From: Parasponia andersonii
Taxonomy: Eukaryota; Streptophyta; Magnoliopsida; Rosales; Cannabaceae
Assembly (NCBI GenBank): GCA_002914805.1
Contig: JXTB01000065.1
Coordinates: 1,040,197-1,104,196, forward strand
DNA length: 64,000 nt
Reading direction: 5' to 3'
The notes under the pieces are model-generated. The model was given only the letters and a program-made list of their open reading frames with translations. It was not told where the DNA came from and made no database searches. Positions 1-10,078 of this stretch are shown here, one piece after another (positions within the stretch are counted from its first letter, which is position 1; each line of letters starts with the position of its first letter). A program made the position numbers and the translations under genes.

Positions 1-1312
1 AGGCTATAACCCATGAAAGCAAGTCCAGTCAAACATCAAGGATTAAGATTTATATGCTAAGAGCTAGTTTGTGATAATATAAGAATTGAGTTACGGCACT
101 CTAAATTTTTATATTACCTAGTCCAGTTTAATACGCATAATTTGTTTATGTTATATAAGTGTTTCTATCAGAAGTCAGATACTTCAATGATTTGAGACAC
201 ATCATTCCCATTGAGATAGACAAACACTACAACGTATAGTAAATAAAGTGTTCCATCTTTATTTACAGATTGTAAACTACTTCATTTAGACTTAGATAAA
301 GAAACAAGTCTCCACATAATTAACACTTAATCATGTTTGTTTCTTTATATACATATAAAGTCATAAAATCTTTTTTAGGTAAATAAACTATTCAATAAAG
401 ATAGTTTAATCTAGCAAATATTATAATTTCATATAAGAGATAGTTATTTATACTCAAAAGAATAAAATTGAAAATTTGTTTTTTAGGGCAAAAATCCCAA
501 CAGTTGGCCTATTAGAGCTTAGACTATTTAGATCCATAAGGTCTCCTATTTAGCTTAAACATAGTTCATAATTAATTGAATGATCAGTTAAGTATAATAA
601 GTCCAATAAAGCTTAAATCCCTCTAATACTTAAGGAAAAAAAATTCAAGTATACTAGCTATATGCTTACTACAATCATTGAGACTGTGATTGCTGAAACA
701 GAGGGAGAAAAATAGCAAGCATGAGAAAACCGAGCCATTCTTGGGAGAAATCTCGAGCTCGTTTATAGTCGCCAATAGAGAGATACACAAAGGTTGTAGA
801 TGTTCAACCAAGTAGAAGGAAAAGTATCTTTTAGATCATCAATTTATTTTTTATTAGGAATTAAGAAGGTACCCACACACCCAATCCCAAAGAATATGTA
901 GGAAGACTTAATAGTTATGAAGTATTTTCATATTTTATCTAAACTAAGATCTATGAATTGATTTATGTTAGATCAATAAACCTATATTTATTTTATTTTA
1001 TTTTGTTAAGATTCAAAAAAATTTTAAAATATCAATTCTGTTGAGTTATTGATTTGTTTACAAAATTATAATCATTTATGGTATTTCTAGCAGAATTTAC
1101 TTCTTCTTTGCCTTAGTGCTCGTCTACCACCCTAAGCTTAGGTTTAGATTCAACACCTTCGTAGAGAGATGTAGCAGCTTTCTACAAATACTCTCCATAC
1201 GAAATTATATGGGGGAAAGCCGTATCAACATTTTACATTCTCCCCAGGTAGTTGATTAAAAATGTGACTCCACTGAAAAGACAAGGGAAGAAGATTTGTT
1301 AGATAATATTAA
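1..1312. other. AT-rich intergenic DNA, no gene seen
   Basis: The only open frame is a 62-codon one on the minus strand near 623-811, with no recognisable domain. I see no exon-like GC-rich block, splice-bounded frame or RNA gene here. Confidence 0.5.
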
Positions 1313-1523
1313 GGTCATGTTTACTAATTTGTAATGAAGCGAAAATGAATGGAAATTAGAAAATTGATTCTCTTTTTTTTAATTCGTCTATTTACTTATT
1401 TAAATATTTTAGAGAATTATTCACATAATTAGTTAAAGTAATTTAGAAGAATAATTCAATTTTCTTTCTTTTTCCTCTTTAAACACAATTTTTTTCCATT
1501 TGGTTATGGATTAGTAAACATGA
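1313..1523. mobile_element. Tourist/Harbinger-like MITE
   Basis: A 211-bp element with 14-bp terminal inverted repeats: TCATGTTTACTAAT at 1315-1328 and its exact complement at 1510-1523. Both ends are flanked by TAA (1310-1312 and 1524-1526), which fits the 3-bp TAA target of PIF/Harbinger MITEs. The left end carries two extra G residues (GGTCATG), typical of the family, that are lost on the right. It has no coding capacity. Confidence 0.6.
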
Positions 1524-2011
1524 TAAATTCAAAGAAAATTAAAGACGGAACTATCCTAAACATATCTTAGCAGTACTGAATTAGGATATTACATTCTAAA
1601 ATTCAAGAATACAACAAATACATGAACCTTGAAAAATAATGGCAAAAGCATAGGGACGGATCTCGCCCATTTACAAGAGTCTCCATAACAATGGTTTAAC
1701 CTCTTTTTCGTTTCCTCCATCGTAGGAGCCCACGTGTCATTATCATCCTTACTATCCATTTCCTAACTGAAGGTAAGCAAGAACAAATCAAAAGCCACTA
1801 TAATTAGCAATATAAAAAAGAAGTCTACTATCCAAACTCAAAAGGACAAACATAGCTTCAATTTTTTAAGATCCCTCAGGACTTGTAAAGTCTGTTTGGA
1901 GAATCAGAGAGATAGGGATAATCATTTGTCACATAGGAATTTTTCCCGATGTCATATATGCTTCATATAAAAAGCTTCTAGCGAAATTATAATGCATTGC
2001 AGTTTAATTTT

Positions 2012-2510
2012 AGGGTTAATTATCTGTATTTTGACTTTTTGTTATATATATATATATTTTGTATTTTGATTATTATAAATTTTAATTTTCAGATTTAAAA
2101 CCTGTAACAACTTATATATTCTATAGGTTAAGTAATAATTTTGATTATTGAGCTTACCAAAATATATTTTAAACTTCAAATATATATTTTAAAAATAATT
2201 CAAATATAAACTTATTTAAAAACAATAATTAAATTAATAGTGTACCAATCTAATAGGGTTTTTTTTTTTTTTTTACTTATAGATAGATAAATATTGTTCT
2301 GGTTAATTAAAATTCATCATGCATATTTTTTCATAATAAAAATATAAATATAAAAAAAGAACATTACTAATGGGTATTTTTTTTATACAAATTTGTTAAA
2401 TATTTTAAATCTAAAGTTAATATTAATAATAACCAAAATGGTAAGATATAAACTAAAGAAACAGATTAAGTGCAAGTTATACACGTAATACTATCCCTCA
2501 CTTTTACGTC
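2012..2510. mobile_element. Degenerate foldback element related to the one at 16664
   Basis: The left arm (about 2012-2110) and right arm (about 2375-2510) are roughly inverted complements. The right arm reads much like the right arm of 16664-17023: a 'ttaatattaataataaccaaaa' type core, then 'tataaac', then 'tatccct' at the edge. It looks like an old, diverged copy of the same Mutator-like foldback family. The ends are approximate and no target duplication was found. Confidence 0.4.
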
Positions 2511-2988
2511 AATCTGAAATTTTGCCCATATCCATCTTAGCATAATCTGCTTGACACCAACGTCAAAATAGCATTAAGATAATTTCTTTGATTAATTATC
2601 ATGATTCGAGATACAAGTGATGTATAAAAAGAAAAGAAAAAAAAAAAAGATGGCACGAAATCGAGAATTCAAAATAGAATGAGAAAAAATGAAAGAAAAC
2701 AATGGAACAATATTAATTTTACATCAAAGTAAAATAAAATAAAATAAAATATTATTGTGATTTGCGACTAACAAGTTAATGTTTTACTTGACATTTATGG
2801 TGCAGCATATCTAGTTAATTAAATAATTTGTGTAGAGAAGGTCTTGTCTCTAAAAACACAAGAATAAAAATTGTATATTATCGGCAAAGAATAAGTGGTG
2901 CAAGCCCTTGACATAAATCAATTATGAAGTTTTTTTTTCTTTTTAAAAATCTTTGACTTAATTTTAGTTAATAAACTTTGAGGTTATT

Positions 2989-4662
2989 TGTCACCACCGT
3001 AAATCCAAAGTCATTCCAAAGTCATGATTTTTAATAATTTTAAGTAAAAACATAATTAACTATCGAGTATACAAAATTCAGGTGAAATCAAGTATTTGAA
3101 ATTTTCATTTTAGTCTTCAAAATATTATAAATTCCATAACTAGAAATCCTCTCATTAGATTTAATTTCTNNNNNNNNNNNNNNNNNNNNNNNNNNNNNNN
3201 NNNNNNNNNNNNNNNNNNNNNNNNNNNNNNNNNNNNNNNNNNNNNNNNNNNNNNNNNNNNNNNNNNNNNNNNNNNNNNNNNNNNNNNNNNNNNNNNNNNN
3301 NNNNNNNNNNNNNNNNNNNNNNNNNNNNNNNNNNNNNNNNNNNNNNNNNNNNNNNNNNNNNNNNNNNNNNNNNNNNNNNNNNNNNNNNNNNNNNNNNNNN
3401 NNNNNNNNNNNNNNNNNNNNNNNNNNNNNNNNNNNNNNNNNNNNNNNNNNNNNNNNNNNNNNNNNNNNNNNNNNNNNNNNATAACTAGAAATCCTCTCAT
3501 TAGATTTAATTTCTTAAGTAGTCTAATATCAAATCAGGTTCTAATCCATATGTAAACACATTTTTTTCAAAATTATTTCACAAAATTCCATATTTGTTCA
3601 AAATATATGAATTCATAAGCTAAATTTAAAATCAAGTAATCGAATTCCTATCTCAAATTAGTGACTATACTACGTAATGATACTATAGAGCATGTTTAGT
3701 GTCGTTTGGCGATCATTCAGAAGGTCGAGGGTTATTTTCGAATTCTTAATCATTTGCTTTGAAATGTTTGGTTTTCAATAGAGCCTTAAATCGAGAAATA
3801 AACCTCACCACTAAATTTCTAGTATTCACATTAGCAAAGTTAGACATATAACTTGACTAATTTAGGCTCAAGCCGAAATGCAATCCTGTGGTACGCAAAA
3901 TGAGGCAAAATCGGAGTCATCTAATTTCTTTTTCCATACTTATCGTGAAACATAATCAATATATATCACATTTATCATATTTTTATGAGCATATTACAAA
4001 TATGACATCAATTTTATGATCTAACAGAGTCCGATCACAAAATCAACTCCTAAATCTAAAAGCTCAAAACCATTCAACAATAGTAAAATTCAATCCGGAC
4101 AATTTCGAGTTATAAAATGCATACCAAGCAATTGCTCGTGTCGAGAGGAATCAGATGAGACTGATTTCACAACCTGAAGTGGCTGAAAATCTCACTAACG
4201 ACCAAAACGTCTGCAGAGCTTTTTTTCCTCTCACTAGTAACAGAGACCTAAGGCGACATTGCTAGTCTAGCTATGATGGTTTCAGGTGACGGTGGTTCAG
4301 ATGCAGGTTGTAACATGCCTCAATGGTAGCCAGAGGATGATGAATGGCAAGGATCCGTGGCTGTCAGTTTTTTCGTCAAGGAGGAGGAGAAACAAATAAC
4401 AGATCAGAGAGAGAGAGAAAGATAGGAAATGGGGTGGCCACGTGTCCTAATTAATAGGCTATGAATTTTTTCAAAATTGTACTTAAGTCCTTCCTTTTTA
4501 AAATCTTTTTTAATTACGTTCGTTAAAATTACAATTTAGTCCTTAATTTTTGAAAATTATTACACTTAAGTCTAATTTAAAATTTTTGAATTTTTCCCTT
4601 TATTTTATTCCAAAAATTGTAAAAAGACCATTTCACCCTTCCAAAAATTCGGGATTTTTACA
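2989..4662 (+). repeat. Diverged solo-LTR-like repeat, copy A
   Basis: The start TGTCACCACCGTAAATCC corresponds to TGTTACGACCCAAAATCT of the better preserved copy at 36095-38245, and the end (...TTTTTACA) corresponds to its ...TTTCTACA. In between, 3690-3960 matches 37530-37770, including 'gttagacatataacttgacta' against 'gttagacatacaacttgacta'. Both copies carry a GA-rich tract (here 4404-4425) before the 3' end. The N gap lies inside this copy. The TG...CA ends and lack of coding sequence suggest a solo LTR. No target duplication is visible here. Confidence 0.5.
3170..3480. other. Assembly gap (311 N)
   Basis: A run of 311 undetermined bases. The 34 bases immediately left (3136-3169) recur exactly immediately right (3481-3514), so the two contig ends overlap and the true gap may be much smaller or absent. 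Confidence 0.95.
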
Positions 4663-5276
4663 TCCCCTAATCAAGTTTGTTTATGAGTTGATTCAATGTT
4701 TTATTTTTTCCTCTTAAATAAGGGATTGGAATATTAGAATATTAAACTTCAAAGTCAGAGGTACGATGTAGTTATAAATCAAGCTGAGTTGATGATGATT
4801 TAACATTTGAATGTTAAAGCTTTTATTTTCTTAAATTTAAGTTACTTACTTTAATTAATTTTAAATTTTGACTATAAAATTATTTTTATTTTCCATTCAA
4901 TAAATAGATTGTCACTTTCCAAAAAGTCAGCCTTATCCTTCATAAGTGGTGCACATGGCATTCATAAGCTCTATTTTGTTACAAAAATTGAGAGACAACA
5001 ATTAATTTCATATGAATTGCAAGTCACTACAATTCACTACAATAAATATGATTTTTAGCTACAATTTTTTTAGCTACAAATATTCAACTGTAGTTATATA
5101 ATAGTTTTACAGAAGACAAAATTCTGTGGCTAATTATATATATGCAGCCACAAAAAGTATTTTATAGCAAAAATTTAACACTAAATATTTTCGTTATATG
5201 TCTCGCTGAAAATCTTAATACATTTAACCTCAAAATTTTCCAAAATAAAAAATAAAAAAATCCTGAGTAGTAAAAA
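4663..5276. other. AT-rich intergenic DNA, no gene seen
   Basis: No coding signal. A CACTAC motif at 5025-5030, repeated nearby, recalls the ends of CACTA transposons but has no supporting partner end. Confidence 0.4.
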
Positions 5277-5445
5277 GTTTCTGAAAATTATCATAGAAAA
5301 TACCATTTTTTACTAGTTGATATGATACTTGAGCTAACAAAGTACAAATCAAGTAATTAGAGGTAATCCAACTAGTTATCTCGAGTACTTTTGAAAATTA
5401 CTAATTTCAAATAAAAAATGGTATTTTTTAAAATAAATTTTAAAA
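5277..5445. mobile_element. Small foldback MITE, family M3 copy 1
   Basis: The arms contain GAAAATACCATTTTTTAC near 5298 and the complementary AAAAAATGGTATTTTTTAA near 5412-5432. The centre carries 'atacttgag', 'caagtaatta' and 'tctcgagtac'. The same layout of arms and centre recurs at 42093-42300, which supports a dispersed family rather than chance AT-rich pairing. Confidence 0.45.
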
Positions 5446-5929
5446 GTGCTTTTTTTCTTATAAACTTTTAAAATAATATTTTTCTAAATAAATTAGAGAA
5501 ATTACACCTAATAATTGTTTTTAAAACGTATTTTCATAAATACTCATTTTTAATTTTATTCAAAAATATATATTTTTATGGTCCATATTTCATATGCAAA
5601 ATATGAGTAGTCTATATTTACAATGTAAATTTTATCCATGAGGTACATATTTCATGTGTAAAATATGAACGAGATACGTTTACAATGTAAATATTTACTA
5701 TGGTTTATATTTTTTATTATATACTTGATCTATGATATATATTTTAAAATGTGTGCCAATTTTTAGTGTAATTTTTATACATGAAATGTAGACCAGATAT
5801 ATATTTAAGGATTTTGGACACTTATACCTATTTTTCAAAAAATATTACCAAATTTGTGACCTTTCAAAAATAATAAAAATTTCGTACAACCTTTCAATGA
5901 CATTTTAGTAAATAAGTCATCTTTTTTTT

Positions 5930-6275
5930 TTTCCAAGAAACTATAAAGGTTTCCTAGAAACTAATTTGGTTTCCTTTAGCCGAAGATCCTATATGTAAAT
6001 AAATCACATAAAACTACGAATATTTCTTAGAAACCATTTTGGTTTCCTTTTTACAGAATGTCTTATAGCCAAATAAATCACAGGAAATTATAAAGATTTC
6101 CTAGAAACCAATTTGGTTTCTTTTTAGCAGAATGTCATGTATGTAAATAAATCACAAAAAACTATAAAGATTTTCTGGAAACCAGTTTGGTTTTCTTTAA
6201 GCAGAATATCTTTTTATAAGTAAATCATAGAAAACCGTAAAATTTTCTTAGAAATCAGTTTAGTTTCATAATATT
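5930..6275. repeat. Tandem array, about five copies of a 73-bp unit
   Basis: The word TTTGGTTT or a close variant recurs at 5966, 6039, 6112, 6186 and 6259, a spacing of 73-74 bp. Each unit reads roughly 'aaatcaca', 'actataaagatttc', 'tagaaaccaatttggtttc', 'agcagaatgtc'. Units differ by scattered substitutions, so the array is not recent. No coding frame runs through it. Confidence 0.75.
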
Positions 6276-7287
6276 AAACTAATTTGATAAAGCTATTATT
6301 TTCTTATATTAAACACGAATCACTTGATAGACTCTATAAAAATCAATAAAAACCATTCTAGGAAGAAATTAAATATAAAATCGTCCATATAAACTACAAC
6401 AAGACACACCGTTTCTCCCTTATTTTCCAAAATTTCTTGATTAAGTTTTAGTATTTAACCTCTTTACCATAGTCTCAATCCTCCTAACGGAATTCAGATT
6501 TCACGTTAATGATGAGCAATAACCCCCTCCCCCTCCCAAAAAATTAATAATTAACAAACATAAGTAAAAAGCGAATCAAAGCGAAAGATCAACAGCTTGG
6601 TGGCAAATGGCTTGATCTGGTTCACCAAACCTTGGTAAAAATTCGATCTGATCCGAGGGCATTTGAGCCACACTCATACAATTTTTTAGAGATAGAGAGA
6701 GAAAGATAAATAGTTTAGAGAAAGAAGAAGGAAGGGGGGAAGAGAAGGTAAAAAGTGGATTTTGGTGCTGACGCTTGAATGATAATTTCAGAGTTATAGA
6801 ATATGTTGAGAGAAAGAGGAAGAGACGAAACAAATATAAAAATAATAATTTTCTTTTAAAAATATGGTACGAAAAATAAAGAAAGTTACCCAACCGTATT
6901 TTTGGTATTCTTTTGTAAAAAGATAGTGGTGGATGTCATTTATCCTGTATTTAATACATAAAATGTATACTGTAAAATATATTTTATGTGTAAAACAAGG
7001 GTGATTGATATTTCTCCCAAAATGAGTATAAAAATTGATATTTATGAAATAAAAATAAAAACGGGATACTTATAGAAATATAATTTTAAAAACAGGTATA
7101 TACGAACTTTTGCCAATAAATTGGGGATCTTTAAGTTCGGAGATGGCACTTTTTTGACCAAATTAATTAAACTTAAGGCTACTATTAAAACGTACCACTT
7201 TTTGTAGATAATTCTACTACTACTCTCAAAATTGCACTTAGAAGGAATCTAATTACATTAAGACGTCAATATTCATCTTAGGCTTTC
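6276..7287. other. Intergenic DNA, no supported gene
   Basis: A 105-codon minus-strand frame (6893-6576) is mostly low-complexity Leu/Phe/Ser and I do not support it as a gene. A pyrimidine/purine-biased stretch lies at 6690-6750. Confidence 0.4.
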
Positions 7288-7419
7288 TTAAACTTTTGAC
7301 ACTTTGCGCTTTTCTGAATCTAATCTGAACCTAGCATCAAGCTTGGCGTATGAAGATAGCTTGACTTGAAGATGGCATTCGATCTTGCAGGCTTCTTCCT
7401 CAGATCGTCCTATCCCCAT
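7288..7419 (-). pseudogene. Fragment resembling Golgi SNARE GOS12, first exon
   Basis: A 43-codon minus-strand frame contains EEACKIECHLQVKLSSYAKL followed by DARF. From memory this matches the N-terminal part of plant Golgi SNAP receptor complex member 1-2 (GOS12: ...EARKIEGDLDVKLSSYAKLGARF...), a v-SNARE of ER-Golgi and intra-Golgi transport. After about 24 similar residues the frame diverges and ends in TAA. No donor site at the expected place and no SNARE-motif or membrane-anchor exon was found in the window. A possible acceptor (TTTTCAATTGCAG) lies upstream on the minus strand at about 7484-7496. I read this as a captured or decayed exon. The identification rests on a short recalled match. 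Confidence 0.45.
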
Positions 7420-7799
7420 TAATCCTCGCTGCCTATAATTCCGGGTCACTGCTGTCAAGAATCAAGCATCAAGGTACCCGAAGCTGCAATTGAAAAACAG
7501 TAATTTATTCTTAAAGAAAATAGAGATAAGAATGAACGCGTGATGCTAATCGTCCACGACCGCAGTTGAACCTTGGCCCCTATTCCCTAATCTCACATTC
7601 GCCACGTCACACCACGCACTCGAAAAATCACCAAAATAAATAAATTTAAAAACAAGAAAATGAGAAGAATTAATTCATTTAGGGAGAAAAACAAAAAAAA
7701 AAAAAAGGCTATAATTACCTTGATACCCCTGATTCATCCGAAAGGGCATTTCCATCCTCTAAAAGCCAAAACTTAAACTACAAAAAAAAATATCCAAAT

Positions 7800-8140
7800 T
7801 AAATTAAATGTTATGCAATTTAAATCATAAAATTTAGAATCTATAAAATAATATATTGAGATTACAAATTTCTAAAAATTAATATCCCTAATTGACTTTT
7901 TAAATAACTTTAATTAAAAAAAATAACAATACCCTCAAAATTAAAAATAATAATAAGGGCTAATCTAGTTTTAATAAAGAATATTATTATTTTTCTTTAC
8001 TAAAATTGGTTAAAAAGTCAGTTCAAGATATTAATTTTTTAAGATTTTTAATTTCAGGATATTATTTTATATAGTCTAAACTTCGGAGTTTAAATTGTCG
8101 AACACTCAAATTACTCAAATTTTAGAGTATCTTTTTACAA
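7800..8140. mobile_element. Foldback MITE, family M2 copy 1
   Basis: The arms at about 7828-7910 and 7985-8095 are inverted complements: 'ctataaaataatatattgag' with 'aattaatatccctaattgac' on the left, and their diverged complements on the right. The same arm sequence recurs at 62215-62530, so this is a dispersed non-coding foldback family. Ends approximate; no clear target duplication. Confidence 0.5.
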
Positions 8141-8639
8141 TTCACCCAAGCCAAAAAGAAAACTTCTAGACATTGAACTTTTATTCGACTATAGATTATT
8201 ACATTTTGTGTTTTGAAGAAATGAACTGTTTCTTTCAAAATATTCCTTTTTTTTTTTTTTCTTCAGCTAGATTTTTGATGTGATTTATTTTTTAATAAGA
8301 GAATGTGACACTAATTTTGGCATAAAACAAGGGAAAATACTAATAATTTCTCGTATATTCTGGAAAATACTAGTTATAACTTATAACCATGTGGTTTTGG
8401 GAATACAAATTGTATCTTTGTTTGTTAAATTGAATTAAAACTATCAATTATTTTAGATTTGTTCAAAATTATTTAGAAATGACATTAATACTTTTAGTCA
8501 AAATTAATGAGTTATTCAAACCATCTCCTTATAATCATATTTCTTTTTTCTGGGGAGCGGGAGAAATTGGTTTTTAATTTTATGCTTTCAAACTGCGCAT
8601 GAAGTTTACACAATAGATGTTGTCTAAAGGATAAACGAC

Positions 8640-9130
8640 TATGTTGGTTTTTTAAATTATAAGAAAACTGTATTATTTTAGTCCTTAAACTATTTAGAAA
8701 GTTCCATTTTAGTTCTTTTGGTTGTATTTTTTATTTTATTGTTAACAGAATGAGCATATAAAATACATTTATTATTCTATTATACTTATTTTATATCCAA
8801 AAGTATAGTCCAGTATTATAAAGAGATTAGAATATAAATTGAAGCCGTTTAAAAAATAAATGGTTGAACAAAAATTAGTTACACATTGGATAATAATACA
8901 ATGTAGAACTATTTAAAATGCGATATTGTGTTGAAATCACTAACACATAATGAGAAATACAACTTATGGATTCATTTTGATGATTTTCAAACAAAATATA
9001 TAGCAAAAATGATTAAAATGATACATTATTAATAGTTTAACGACTAATAAAGTGCAATTTAAAGTATAAGGTCTAAAATGAGATTTTTTTTCTTAATTCA
9101 AGGACTAATAGAATTATTTATATTTGTCTA
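8640..9130. repeat. Weak foldback structure
   Basis: 'ttttagtccttaaac' near 8677-8692 is mirrored by the complement of 'aaggactaatagaa' near 9102-9115, with partial pairing further in. It may be an old foldback element. It lies immediately left of the better supported one at 9173. Confidence 0.3.
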
Positions 9131-9172
9131 AAATCTACTACTATTTCTAGACTAAATGCTACTTTAAAACTA

Positions 9173-9797
9173 AGTTTTTCGGCACCCATGGTCACTGGTC
9201 ACTGAACATTTTAAAATGTGACAATTTAGTCCATGAACTAAAAAAAGTGATCATGTCCTCTTTGAATTTACAATAACATTGCAATTTGGTCCAATTGGAA
9301 ATGAACATTTATTTGTGATGGGAGATATCATGTAAGCCTCATTTTCCTCTGTTTAGAAGGGTAAAAGAGGAGAAACTAAAATGTCTAAGCGTGGGAAAAT
9401 TCTAGTGTTTTATTGAAATCAAACCGGAATAAACTCATGGATTGAAAATTAGTTTATTCTTTGTGATAGAATAAGACTTAACATAATGGTGCAAAGGTTG
9501 GGTTTTGTGAGATACAATGGTACTTAAAGCTTAGTGCTTTATTATATTATAATGAAGTTTCAATTGTAATAGAATAAATTGTATCCATTAAAAAAAATGA
9601 ATAAATTGTGCATAAAGGACTCTAATAAGGTTGGAATAAACAATGTAACTTGAAATTGTCATATTTTCAAAACTGCAGAGACAAAATTGCAACATTATTG
9701 TAAATTAAAGGAGGAATTGATTACATTTTTTTTTTAAATTTCCGGGACGGAATTATCACAATTTAAAAAATTAAAGGACCATAGGTGCTAAAAACCC
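9173..9797. mobile_element. Mutator-like foldback MITE with 9-bp target duplication
   Basis: The 625-bp element is bounded by identical TTAAAACTA on the left (9164-9172) and right (9798-9806). The termini are AGTTTTTCGGCACCCATGG and, on the complement, GGGTTTTTAGCACCTATGG. Inverted arms run about 115 bp and include matching 'aatttacaataacattgcaa' and its complement. A 9-bp target duplication with long inverted arms and no transposase is the signature of non-autonomous Mutator-like elements. Its right end is 281 bp from the start codon of the thioredoxin x gene, so it probably sits in or beside that promoter. Confidence 0.75.
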
Positions 9798-10078
9798 TTA
9801 AAACTAAATTCAACGACCAACTAGACTATTGATTTTTTGCTTTTTTCTAAGGGGCCAAAAATACGCATTTTTAATCAATTTAGCAAAATGTTTTTCTAAT
9901 TATTTATTTTGAAAGCAAAATCTAGTAAGTTCTTTTTTTCTTGGCCTGAAAAAAAATCCTCAATCAATCAATGAACTCAAAACAAAAACAATAACAAAAA
10001 AAAAAAAAACAAAACAAAACTTCCCACGAATTAAAAAGAAACGCTGAGAGCTGAAAGCCTCTGATAACTCCAAAAGCA

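Noticed and set aside
3117..3500. 127-codon minus-strand frame
   Set aside because: Composed almost entirely of Ns from the assembly gap.
5025..5240. Possible CACTA transposon end (CACTACAATTCACTACAATA)
   Set aside because: No matching opposite terminus or 3-bp target duplication could be found.
6576..6893. 105-codon minus-strand frame rich in Leu, Phe and Ser
   Set aside because: Low complexity over a pyrimidine-biased tract with no recognised domain. The C-terminal 25 residues look more ordinary but match nothing I know.
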